Positions 25,656 to 35,967 of a DNA stretch of 64,000 nt are shown in pieces. The notes under the pieces were generated by a model that was not told the origin of the DNA, did no database searches, and was given only the letters and a program-made list of their open reading frames with translations. A program made the position numbers and the translations under genes. Within the stretch, counting starts at the first letter, position 1; each line of letters starts with the position of its first letter. Source of the stretch: Diphasiastrum complanatum (lineage: Eukaryota; Streptophyta; Lycopodiopsida; Lycopodiales; Lycopodiaceae); the NCBI GenBank assembly GCA_029204225.1, contig CM055115.1:9415911-9479910 (forward strand), given 5' to 3'.

Positions 25656-26246
25656 GTTGCAATGATTGATCTCTGATCTTTGACCTGTTCCAATGCACTA
25701 AGCACTCTCTTGAATCAACAAATGAAACACAAGAAGAAATCACAAAGATTTGGAACCTAAAACCTTACTTTTTCTCTCTTTTCCTCACTTTTTTCTCAAT
25801 TTTAGCCACTAGTTTTATGATTTCTTGATCAAACCAAGACCAAACCTCAATATACTTGCTTTTCCCTCACTCCTAAGATTGAAATACACTCTTGAATCAT
25901 TCAGCAAACTGAAAATCAGAGGGTTACATCAATTTTGAAGTTTTTGACATGAAGAAGCAAGAAATTGAATCAAAAAACTATATGCTAGAATGGAAAACTA
26001 ATAGGATCTTGTTGGATCTTGCATCTCCCTCTTTCCAAAACAAATTTTGTCTCCTTATTCTGATAAGTACAGAGGGAATTCGCCCTACTTCAATTGAAAT
26101 GCATACAAATGATGTTTTGATCACAAAGATCCAATTTCTACACATAAATCAACAAGATTTTTAGCTAGAAACTTGATTGGAATGCTACAAAAGCAAACTC
26201 GCCCACAAATCTCTTCTAAATCTGGCAAAACCTGCACATTTGGCCG
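25656..26246 (-). other. 5' leader of element A
   Basis: About 590 bp between the primer site and the gag start, AT-rich and without a supported gene. It should hold the packaging signal, but none can be read directly. Confidence 0.6.
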
Positions 26247-26264
26247 CCTAATGCTCTGATACCA
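26247..26264 (-). other. Primer binding site of element A
   Basis: On the minus strand TGGTATCAGAGCATTAGG abuts the 5' LTR. The first 12 bases are the standard complement of the initiator tRNA-Met 3' end. Confidence 0.93.
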
Positions 26265-26917
26265 TGTGAAAAACTCAGATCCAAAAGATGCTAAAGTTTC
26301 ATAAAGATCTTGGCCATGGAAGTTATGCACATCTAGATTGAAAAAATGATAGAAATTGTGATGTTAAGCATACTAAACATCAACTAAACATCAAGATCTG
26401 ATCATAAGCTTCCACAAACAGAAACTTGCTGTCCCTGTCCGTACTTCAGAGCCTACAACCTGCATTTCACACGTGTGAAGCCATAGCAACAAAGAAATCA
26501 CAATTCTAGTGGCTAGAATGCAAGATATGAACAAAAAAGTGAGAGAGAAGAAGATGGATCTTCAAAGAGCATAACATTCATTCAATAGAATGAAAATGAG
26601 ATGTGTACATACTCGTGGAGATGGCTATTTATAGCAGCCATAGTGCCTCTTGGCCACTTGTCTTATGATAGGCTAAAATTGGGGTCCAATAGGATTCACC
26701 CATCTACCTAGAAATTTGGTCAAATAGGAATGCACCAAATTATGAGCCAATAGAAGAGCTCCACACTCGACCTCCTCTAATTAATGTGACCTCAAAAGTA
26801 GTGTACACATACTTTGGGCCTCTACATACATGTATGAACCTATCTCTAACTTTTATTTGGCCATAGGCCTACAAAATCTCAAGTTAGGAAAATACTACTA
26901 GTTGACAATTTTTCACA
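26265..26917 (-). repeat. 5' LTR of element A
   Basis: 653 bp, with the same sequence as the LTR at 21057-21709 as far as can be read. It carries the promoter of the element. Confidence 0.96.
26625..26634 (-). promoter_or_regulatory. TATA box in the 5' LTR of element A
   Basis: CTATAAATAG on the minus strand, inside the LTR and upstream of the leader, a likely core promoter for the retrotransposon RNA. Confidence 0.6.
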
Positions 26918-27655
26918 AAAATTTTGGTGTCCAACTCGAACAGTGCTCGAGTTAGATGTATTTTCTGAAGCTTTGTAGACATATGATGTTGGATTACATT
27001 TTTAGCAAAAAAAATGGAAGTCGAGTAGTGCTTGAATTAGATATGCTATGATTCTTTTGCCAGGCTTGCTATAATTGGCAGGATTGTATAATCTGGACAA
27101 AGTTGGTGTCTAACTTGAGCAGTGCTTGACTTAGATGTATGCCATGATTCCATTGTACAGACATATCATATGCTATTTGTTTTGTAGTTGTACAAAGCAG
27201 ATTTCAATTTGTCTAACTCGAGCAGTTCTCAAATTAGAGCTATGCTCTAAAGCCTTTTGTAGACATATAATATTTGACTATTTTGTAGTGTACAAGTATT
27301 ATATGAATCCTTTGTCAGGAGGGTATAATCTGGACAAAATTTGGTGTCCAACTTGAGCAGTGCTCGAGTTAGAGGTATGCTCTGAAGGCTTTGTAGACAT
27401 ATGTTGTAAGTTTGCTTTTTTAGTTGTATAGACCAGATTTCAAATTGTCGGACTCGAGCAGTGCTATATTTGGTAGGAGTGTGTAATCTGGATAGAGTTG
27501 CTGTCTAATTTGAGCAGTGCTTGAGTTAGATGTATGCCATGATTCCATTGTACAGACATCTCATATGTTGTTGCTTTTTGAGTTCTATAAAGCAGATTTC
27601 AAATTGTCTAACTCAAGCAGTGCTTGAGTTAGAGCTATGCTCTGAAGCCTTTTGT
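26918..27655. repeat. Palindromic satellite, block II right part
   Basis: The continuation of the array after element A, in the same higher-order order of spacers (GTAGACATATGATGTTGGATT, ATGTATGCCATGATTCCATTG and so on). Palindrome copies here are more degraded (near 26935, 27019, 27115, 27215, 27352, 27450 and 27610). The array stops abruptly near 27655. Confidence 0.88.
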
Positions 27656-28150
27656 AGATTTGACTGGGTTATGCCTAAGGGTTTTTATGATCCCAAAATC
27701 TATTGTCGTTGCAACAGAATAGTAGTGTTTCTCAACGGATGTTGTTGCTACTATTTCCTTCTTGGTTGACCACCCTATTGTCGTCTGATTTCTGAGCCTG
27801 GGAGTGTGCCTCGCCCCCTTTGGTGCCCTTTCTGGCACCCCGCCATACCTACTTTGGAGAGAAGACTTTATCTCTATACATGGCTCGGCCCGTGGTTTAC
27901 CAACCAAAGAGTTCCCTTCAGAGTGCTTCCATAATGTCTAGTGCAGTGTAACATCGATATGCTAGCTATTGTCCATAACATATTGAAGTAGAATATACTG
28001 GCTATTGTTGGACCTTAACTAGAACTTGGCTTGTAGTGAGCTATGAATGATATGTAGTGTATAAACAAGTTACTTAGTATATACCCAAAAATATTTGTTC
28101 AATGCCTCCAAGATATGAATTCAGTAAAAGTGTTCACATAGAGTGACATA
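27656..28150. other. Non-satellite insert, GC-richer in its first part
   Basis: The satellite unit breaks off after CCTTTTGTAGA and gives way to unrelated DNA. Positions 27770-27920 are clearly richer in G and C than their neighbours (CTCGCCCCCTTTGGTGCCC). No coding, TIR or RNA gene was recognised. Confidence 0.45.
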
Positions 28151-28154
28151 AAAA

Positions 28155-29345
28155 ATTGTTCCAACTTGAGTAGTACTGGAGTTGGCTATTACATTGCTAT
28201 GCTTTAGTGATCTGCTCAAGTAACACTCATCAACAACACTATCTTAAAATTCAAATGATACAATCAAACCACATAGACAAGCCAAAAAAAGTTGTCCCAA
28301 CTCGCGCAGTGCTCGAGTGGGCTAGTTCATGCATATAGTTGGCCTACAATAAAACTCCTCAACAATACTATCTTATAATTTTAATGATAGAACCAAATCA
28401 CATAGAGTCAAAGGCAAAAAAGTTGTTCCAATGCTCGAATTGGCTAGTTCATTTTTATAGTTGGTCTTCAAAGAATATTGTTCCAACTTGAGTAGTGCTC
28501 GAGTTTGCTAGATAATTTTTTATTCTAATTTTATGTGTCTTCCCATAGAAAAGGTAGATGAAATTGTTCCACAACCTCGAGCAGTGCTCGAGTTGAACAG
28601 ATTATTTTTATAGTTGGCCATCAAACTTGAGAGTGATAGTTGTAAAAAATAATTACGTATCAAAAACTGCCCACATGTAGAAGGTACAAAAAATTGTTCC
28701 AACTAGAGCACTTGTCTAGTTGGCTGGTTCATTTTTTACCATGGCCTTTAAAACTCACTCGAGTTGGTAGGATCATTTGAACAATGGTCTTCAAACCTCA
28801 TTTTCTTTACATGTGTCTTGGTTACATGAAGATTGAGATAGGATATAGAAAAGGTATATGTCATGTCACAGATAGGGACATTGTTCAAAGTTTGCATGAC
28901 AAATAAGGTATCAAAAATAGTTCCAACTCGAGCACTGGTCGAGGTGCCTAGATAACTTTTCAATGGCTATTACAATTCTCTGACAATATATCTTGAAATG
29001 TAAGAATATCAAAAGAAATGTTTTAACTTGAGCAGTGCTTGAGTTGGCTGGATGCTTTTTACACTGGCCTTCAATTCTCATTTTTTTGCATACATCTTTA
29101 CCTGTTGTAGACATAAAGTTGTTCGCATATAGAAGGCATAAGAATTTGTTCCAACTCGCGTAGTGCTTGGCTATGAATTTGATCAGATGGAATTTAAGTC
29201 AGAACCATGCTTCAACTCGAGCATTCCTCAAGCTGGGATCTAAGCATTTTGACTAATGTTGTCTTAGTATTCTACAACCCAATCACTACTACAACTCAAG
29301 CGCTGCTCGAGATCGAGTATGCTTATTGATGAACATTCTATTGTC
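28155..29345. repeat. Palindromic satellite, block III
   Basis: Around ten copies of the same core, now in the frame TTCCAACTCGAG..CTCGAGTTGGCT. The arms are extended by CC/GG to about 12-13 bp. Spacers are of a third kind (AGTTCATTTTTATAGTTGGCC, CATAGAGTCAAAAAA) that does not resemble those of blocks I and II. Clear copies are near 28300, 28490, 28577, 29025 and 29290. Confidence 0.85.
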
Positions 29346-30163
29346 GTGTTAGGCAATCTTAATCCTTCACCCATGGCAAATTTGTGCCCTCAAATAGTAG
29401 GTCTACTACACATATTTTAACAAAGACAACATACATCCAACACAATATTGGACAAGTTAATCAAATTTCAAAGCAACTTGCAATTTCCAAATTGGATGCT
29501 AATCTTTGTTGTTGAAACAAAACAACTTGAGTCAAGTTTCAATAATAGCAACTCCATGCTTGCAACTCACATATAATTGGGAAATGTAGGTACATCATGC
29601 AAATTGAAAATTTTAAGCTCTCAGTAATTGTCTGCACAACATTCTCTATCTATCCGATCTCTAATATGCCTAATGTCATATAAGTATGTGTGTGTGTGTG
29701 TGTTCATCAAACATTGAATTAGAAAATAATGTGGTTTAGGAAGCTCCATCCATTGATACTTATCCTTGTGCACCACAATACACCTTCTATACCACAAATG
29801 CCTCTGTGCCAAGATATAATCTACTCGTTAGTTCACTTTAAGCCACTTGATGCTTCACTTGATATGTGTACCAGTTTTCTTACTCCACCCTCTACACTAC
29901 AACATTCCACTCTTTCCTACACAAAGTTGACAATCCCGTGCGGCCAAATAGTTGTTGCATAGGCCATGTCGTTCTTTAGTTCTACGATACCATTCTTGAG
30001 ACAATAGTGAGTACTAGTGAGCAGACTGGCTTATACTTGACAATTACATGTTGTGGGCTAGGTTTTATAATAAATGTGTTGTTGATGTTGTGATTTAATG
30101 AGTGTTAGTTTTGTCAAACTTACTTGTTCATGCATGCGCATTTGCTAATGTTCTTTTTCAACT
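29346..30163. other. No gene seen
   Basis: Spacer with a (TG)8 run at 29687-29702. A pyrimidine-rich acceptor (TTCTTTTTCAACTAG) ends it at 30163, so part may be an intron of the gene that follows. Confidence 0.45.
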
Positions 30164-31912
30164 AGGTTGTGGTTGGAGACCTAGTGGATCTGCAATCCGA
30201 TGGAGTTTTGTTAGCCTTGGACAAAATCAAAAGCACATGTGTTGGAGATATATGTCACTTTCAAAGAATAGAGGATGGCATGGCATGCGTGACTGTGGAA
30301 AAAGGCATGCAACTTGATGCAAGGCTCCCTTTTCCAACAATAGGTGATGAGACAATAGAAGAGGCCATTGGTACCTATGTGTTGTGGTCACTTTTTGAAA
30401 TGAAAAAACATTGCATTGATGATTTCTCAAGAACTATTGTTGCTCGAGAACTTGATGACAAAATTGCTTGGCAAAAGCAGTGGAATTCCTAGATACAAGA
30501 GGATGTTTTTGAAGGGACAAATTTTGAAGATAAATGTACATGAACAACGATTTTATCCAAAAGAAAGGAATGTGATAGTTTCATTCAATGAAGGGATTGG
30601 ATTGGAAGACAGGTTTTATTGGTACATAAATGTGGGGATGAATCCATTACTCTAGGAAAGGCTATTGTGTCGTTTGTTTCACCACATGACATTGTGGACA
30701 ATGAGCAACTGGTGGGTGTGGACTCGGTTGGTGTAATTGTATACAAGGTTAATGCCCAACATGTCTCACACAACTAGAAGAAGATCATGTGTATCAATGG
30801 TCCATACCATACGTGCAAACGAGCAATGGTTTTCCACTGCTACAAGGTCATAGCTCGATCAAGAGGGGGGCCTTGTCATTGGAGGAAGTCTTTGGATGTG
30901 ATGAGTTGTCAGAGATGCCAAAGTTGCAGTCCAGACATTGCAACATTTCAAAGAATACACCATCAGGATTCAATGTGGGCATAAGATCAAATGCAATTAA
31001 ATTCAACAAAGGAGATAGTTTGAATCACCAAGTGTATGCTTCGAGACAAGGACATGCTACAATGCATGGCAATGGAAACAAAGAGAAAATAAAGGTATGT
31101 GTATTTTCAGTTTCATGGCAATCTCCACAATTGATTGTTGCAAAAGGCAGTGTTGCCAAATAACAAGCCACAAAGAAGTTTTCGAGTCTCGCGTGAACTA
31201 TTACGGGCAACGACATAACGATTGACTAACATTTGTGTTTGATTCATTTTCATCAGCACCAATGGGAACTAGAAAAATGATGTATAACAGAAGAGGTATT
31301 TGTGAGAAAGCTTGGTGGATTATTCATGGTATTTCTAGAGCTTCATTTTTTACATACAAATATCTCTAGAAAAGGGGTGCAGTGAAAGGGATGCATGGTA
31401 ACATGGAAAATTACAGAGAACATGGGCATGTTACTACAGCCAAGGAAGCAATTTGGGAGTTCATAAAAACAACTGTAGATAGAATGCCACACAACAACTA
31501 ATATGGGAGTTTGAGACACACAATATGTTCTTCCTAGTGTGTACAAGGTAAAGGACATTCAAAACGAAGTCAATGGTCAATTGGAAATGGTGAATGTCAA
31601 AGGCATCTCACAAGCAACGATGAGTAGATTGTGGAATAAAGATTTCAAGGAGGTTCAATTAGCAACAAACAAAGAGAAATTGCAATCTACAAAGGTGGTC
31701 TTTGAAAGACCTAAATACCTTGAAGAGAAAGAAAAGCACATGAAAATGCAACGTGCTTGTCGTAATGTATATTATAGTAATAGGTTGTTGTCATGCTTGA
31801 AACCGAATGAATACCTTTGCATAATTCTTGACAAAATGGACCAAAAGAAAACAAGCATTCCTCGAGATGTGATGTGTGCACATCCATAAAAGAGAAATTG
31901 CAATCTACAAAT
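30164..31912 (+). pseudogene. Transposon-like gene, 5' part (HDKMD-type family)
   Basis: Coding-like frames follow the acceptor at 30163. First comes a domain of about 90 residues with CVTVEKGMQLDARLPFP and TIEEAIGTYVLW, like the DUF8039-type domain of plant transposon-derived proteins. A second related unit follows at 30628-30780 (SITLGKAIVSFVSPHDIV). The frame at 30789-31095 ends at a good donor (TAAAG/GTATGTG). Further on are KAWWIIHGISRASFFTYKYL (31310-31370), AKEAIWEFIKTTVDRMPHNN, YKVKDIQNEVNGQLEMVNVKG and CLIILDKMDQKKTSIP-like wording at 31820. This order matches an uncharacterised plant family with a D-K-M-D motif that I recall as DUF7869-like. Stops at 30490, 30777 and 31370 break it. 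It is split from its 3' part by element B. Confidence 0.6.
31671..31887 (+). repeat. Tandem duplicated exon segment, copy 1
   Basis: A 217-bp unit beginning AAAGAGAAATTGCAATCTAC. Copy 2 begins at 31888, is cut at 31912 by element B and continues at 39663-39836. Over the 172 comparable bases I count about 10 differences. The two copies share everything up to AAGCATTCCT; after that copy 1 has about 25 unrelated bases. Confidence 0.88.
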
Positions 31913-32185
31913 ACTTAGAATTTGCTTTGCACAGAACACAAATCATGCTACACAGTAACACAGACAGAAAACACTCTCCACAGCAAGCTCACATAGCAAC
32001 TGTATTTCTCAAAATGAAATTACACTGTACATATAGTTGTTCAATCAGGCAACCCATGCATGACCCAGGTTGCCGTTGGCGGGATGCGTGTCCCGTCGAC
32101 TTGCCTCGTGGCGAGGCCAACTGATCTTTATCCACTGATAGGACCCACAGTACAGTAACACAGTGATTCTACTTTAATTCTAACT
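31913..32185 (-). repeat. 3' LTR of element B
   Basis: 273 bp, in element sense from AGTTAGAATT to AATTCTAAGT, preceded by the purine tract AAGGGAGAG. It holds a GC-rich hairpin around GCCTCGTGGCGAGGC. Related to 39388-39662 and 59337-59611. Confidence 0.88.
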
Positions 32186-35100
32186 CTCTCCCTTAGAGTA
32201 GAGCCTACTTTTTATACAGTTATATACATAGCTTTAAAGTCAACAAACTTCAATTATAGAAAGCTTTGATCTAAACTTATCAAACTTTTCTCCAGCAAGT
32301 GGCTTGGTGAAAATATCAGCTAGTTGTTCTTCTGTGCTACAATGAACAACATGAATTTCATGACTCAGCAACCTCTGACGTATAAAGTGATACTGAATCT
32401 TAATGTGTTTAGTTCTTGCATGGAACACTGGACTCTTTGCTAGTTGAATGCCACTCTGACTGTCACTATGTAAAGTCGTAAGATTTTTCTGATTATGCCA
32501 ATTTCTTCCAAGATTTTGTCTCAACCATATAGCTTCCTATGCTGCACTACACATTGCCTTATACTCTGCTTATGTGGTAGGAAAGAGCAATTGTACTTTG
32601 CTTCTTACTAGACCAGAAAAAGCAACTACCACAAAACTGGAATACATACCCTGTGGTAGATCTACGATCATCATAGTCACCTCCCCAATCCTCATCCACA
32701 TAGCTACGCAACTCAGGTAAACCATCATGCTTCCTGTAAATCAAATACTCTGAAGTGCCTTTCACATAACGCAAAATGCGTTTAGCTGCCTTCCAATGTC
32801 TTTCCATAGGTGCTACCATAAACTGACTTACAATGCCAACAACATAGCATATATCTGGTCTAGTTATGGTAAGGTAAATCAAGTTCCCTACTAACTGTCT
32901 ATATAGCATGGCATCAAATGACTGTGACTCATCAAGCTTAGAAAGCTTTTTACCTGGTTCAATAGGAGTATTTACTGGTTTGCAATCCTGCAACCTAAAC
33001 CTGTGTAGCAACTCTTTGATGTACTTCACCTGTGTTAAACCCACTTTGTGTCCTTTTTGCCACACCTCTACTCCAAGGCAGTAATGCATCAGGCTGAGAT
33101 ATGTCATCTCGAATTGTTCCATGAGGTATTTCTTGATCATGTCTATCATCTCTTGATTATTTCCCGTAATAATCAAGTCATCCGAACATAAAGCGCAATC
33201 AAAGCAACCATACCATCAAAGCATAAGACATATAGATTTGGATCAGAATGTGTTCTCCCCATCCCCTTTGAACGAAAGTAGGCATCAATCCTGCTATACC
33301 ACACACGTGGTGCTTGTTTAAGACCATAAAGCGCTTTCTTCGACATACTTTATTTTCCTGTTCCTTTGCTACAAAGCCTTCACATTGATCCATGAACACT
33401 TCTTCTTATAACTCACCATTTAGAAAAGCAAATTTCACATCCATCTGATGCAAAGGCCAACCAAAATAAGAAGCTAAAGCAACAAGTAGATGTAGAGTAT
33501 TCCACTTACAAACCGACGCAAAGGCCTCCTCATAGTCGATGTCTTTATTTTGTGCATACCCTTTGATCACCAATCTTGCCTTGTGCTTTGCTGTACTTCC
33601 ATCTGCATGATACTTAGTCCTGTATACCCATTTGCAACTAATGGGTTTCTTGCCAACTGGTGGTTCTACTAAATCCCATGTGCTATGCTTAGCAATTGAC
33701 TCCATCTCCTCTCCCATGGCCTTGACCCAAATGTCATCATCCTTCGCTTCGCCATAAGTCGAAGGTTCTTTGCTTTGAATAATGTTAGATAAGAGAGCAT
33801 AATTTGCTTCATACCTTTCAAGTTGAGTCTTCTCTCTTGTTGATCTTCGTAGCTCTCCCTGGCTAGATGATCCTAGAAAGTCATCCATGTCGCGGCTCTC
33901 CAACAATCTCTCAAACCACTTAGGGAGCTTCTTGTCAGGTGATCGGCTTCCTGGTGAAAATGTATCCCACAGTACATCCTTCTCCTTGCGTTTGTCACCT
34001 GAAACTTCAATCCTTCTTGCACCAAAAGGTTTGTCCCTTCCTCTCCAACCTGTCTCTTGAGGTTGAGTAGTAGTATCTTGAGATGTATCCTCATGTTCAT
34101 CACTCGGAAGGTCAATGAATGGATCATCATCAGGTGGTATCCTCACTATACCATCTTTCTCATTGGATGTGTCTATCTTCTCAGCATCCTCATCTTCATA
34201 CATCTTGGATTCATCAAAGATAACATCACGGCTTATATGGATTTTGTTTTCCACTGGGTCAAAACATCTATAGCCCTTCACACGATCATCATATCCTAGG
34301 AATATGCACTTGATAGCTTTTACATCAAGTTTACATCCCTCTTCCTTAGGAATGTGTACAAAGGCCTTATATCCAAAGATTCGCAAGTGGTTCACCATTG
34401 GTTTCTTCTTCGTGAATGCTTCCTCAGGTGTTATCTTTGGTATGGCAATGGTAGGACTTCTATTTTGAAGATAGACTGTCGTGCTACATGCTTCTGACCA
34501 AAAAACTTTTGGTAGTTTCATCTCAGCTAGCATAGATCTGGCACTTTCCAAATCGTACGATTCTTGTGCTCAGCTACACCATTGAGAGCAGGAGTATGAG
34601 CTTGCGTAAATTGTCTTTTAATCCCACATTGATCACAAAGATCATTGAAGTCATTAGACTTGTACTCGCCTTCACTATCTGATCTTAGGACTTTGATCTT
34701 CCTACCTGTCTGATTTTTGACCAATGCTTTGAAGCTCTTGAAGTTATCAAATGCATCTGATTTCTTCTTCAAGAAGTAGATCCACGTCTTACGTGACATA
34801 TCATCAATAAAGGTCATGAAATATAAGGCTTTACCTAAAGACACAGTCCTCATAGGCCCGCATAAATATGTGTGGATTAAATCCAGGATGTTCTTTGCTC
34901 TTGCAACACCTCCTTTATTGAACTTCTCTCAATGCTGCTTCCCATATACACTGGATGCGCACATCGATTTCAAGTAATCTTCTATGGTAGGCAGTTTTCT
35001 ATGTTACCATCTCCAATTTTCTCATCAAACTAAGGCTTCCCAAGTTCAAGTGACCAAGCCTCTTATACCACAACTCAGTTTGCGATGGAATGGACGATAC

Positions 35101-35536
35101 AAGTCCGTGTTGCCCCTTAATTGTAGCATTCAATGTGTACAATTTTGTATTCAGCTCTCTTACTCCATCCACAATAACTTTGAACTTTTGGTTCACATCC
35201 TTCACAAAGCAACGATCATGGGCGAATTCTACTTTCAACTTTTGATGAGTAATGACTCCAACAGAAAGTAGATTTTTCTTCAAACCTGGTACGTAAAGTA
35301 CCTCCTTGGTCATCCTACTTTTTCCATAAGGTAGTTGGATTGAAACGGTGCCTATCCCCTAAATCTTGCACACACCACCATTATCCAACACCTTCAAACT
35401 ACCGAACCAATTCTTGTTACCTTGTCATGTGTCTTGTGGCTCCCAAGTCAATATACCATGCTTGATCATCTTGATTAGATGACAATGCAAATATGAAGAC
35501 GCTAGAGTCTTCAATCTCACCCTCATCGACAAGGTT
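32186..35536 (-). pseudogene. Element B left half: RNase H to protease
   Basis: Reading leftward in coding order from 35536: protease with WYIDLGATRHMT (D-L-G in place of D-S/T-G), LYVPGLKKNLLSVGV, GAG-pre-integrase LWYKRLGHLN, integrase core at 34853-34527 with FIDDMSRKTWIYFL and RSDSEGEYKS, the integrase end and linker at 34551-33850, reverse transcriptase from 33700 with KWVYRTKYHADGS and HQMDVKFAFLNG, and RNase H down to 32240 with DSQSGIQLAKSPVFHART. Frames change at about 34540, 33405, 33190 and 32560. This half matches element C closely in order and sequence. Confidence 0.9.
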
Positions 35537-35913
35537 CATTAGAGGAGTTCTAAATTCAAAAAGACCCTTTGTAAAGATTATTTTTATATTTTTTTCTCAA
35601 ATTTTTCTTACACATGGACCAATCAAAATACTCAAATTTGAAATCTACGTAACGTAACTTTTTGAGTCCACATTTTGATTCCATACTAAAATGGCATAAC
35701 TTTTTAGTGGTAAGTCAGAATTTAGCGGAGTTTGGTGCATTAGAAGGTGCTCAACAAGGGCTTTCCAATAATATGTTAGATTGCATACTTCTGAGCTATG
35801 ATTGAAAAGTTATGGCAAGTCAACTGTATCACTGTTATAATATTTTAATAATAAAAAAGGCATCTTGCACGAATTCTTAAAGGGTCTTTTTGGAACTCAA
35901 AACTCCTCTAATG
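35537..35913. mobile_element. MITE-like element with about 34-bp terminal inverted repeats
   Basis: 377 bp starting CATTAGAGGAGTT and ending AACTCCTCTAATG. The ends pair over about 34 bp (CAAAAAGACCCTTT near the inner edge on both sides). It has no coding capacity. The right half of element B lacks it and reads AAGGTT/ACCTGC at that place; element C has it at 62920-63297. No target duplication is evident when compared with that empty site. It separates the zinc-knuckle and protease regions of the host element. Confidence 0.85.
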
Positions 35914-35967
35914 ACTTGCTTGTTTTGGTTTTCCCTTGACTTCTTTTAGTATTATGACGTCTAGCTT
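35914..35967 (-). pseudogene. Gag remnant at the junction inside element B
   Basis: After the MITE the strand has TTGCTTGTTTTGG and TTCCCTTGACTT (gag linker), then jumps to AGTATTATGACGTCTAGC, which in the right half is gag about 190 bp farther upstream. At CTTTCA it passes into the integrase region of the second copy. This short piece marks a deletion and then the chimeric join. Confidence 0.7.

Larger units (their letters stand above)
21057..26917 (-). mobile_element. Intact Ty1/Copia LTR retrotransposon, element A
   Basis: A 5861-bp element with 653-bp LTRs at both ends that look identical on reading, TG/CA termini, a primer site, a purine tract and one long ORF. The 5-bp target duplication is AAAAT at 21052-21056 and 26918-26922. 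Joining the flanks restores the satellite phrase GACAAAATTTGGTGTCCAAC, so the insertion point inside block II is clear. Identical LTRs and an unbroken ORF mean a recent insertion. It is the only element in the window that looks autonomous. Confidence 0.97.

Noticed and set aside
21057-26917. Solo LTR plus unrelated element
   Set aside because: Primer site, purine tract, ORF and target duplication all agree on one complete element.
27770-27920. Organelle DNA insertion, because of higher GC
   Set aside because: No known chloroplast or mitochondrial gene or tRNA could be read in it.
35537-35913. Intron in the Copia gag-pol as an alternative to a MITE
   Set aside because: The ends are not GT/AG on either strand, and long inverted repeats are present.
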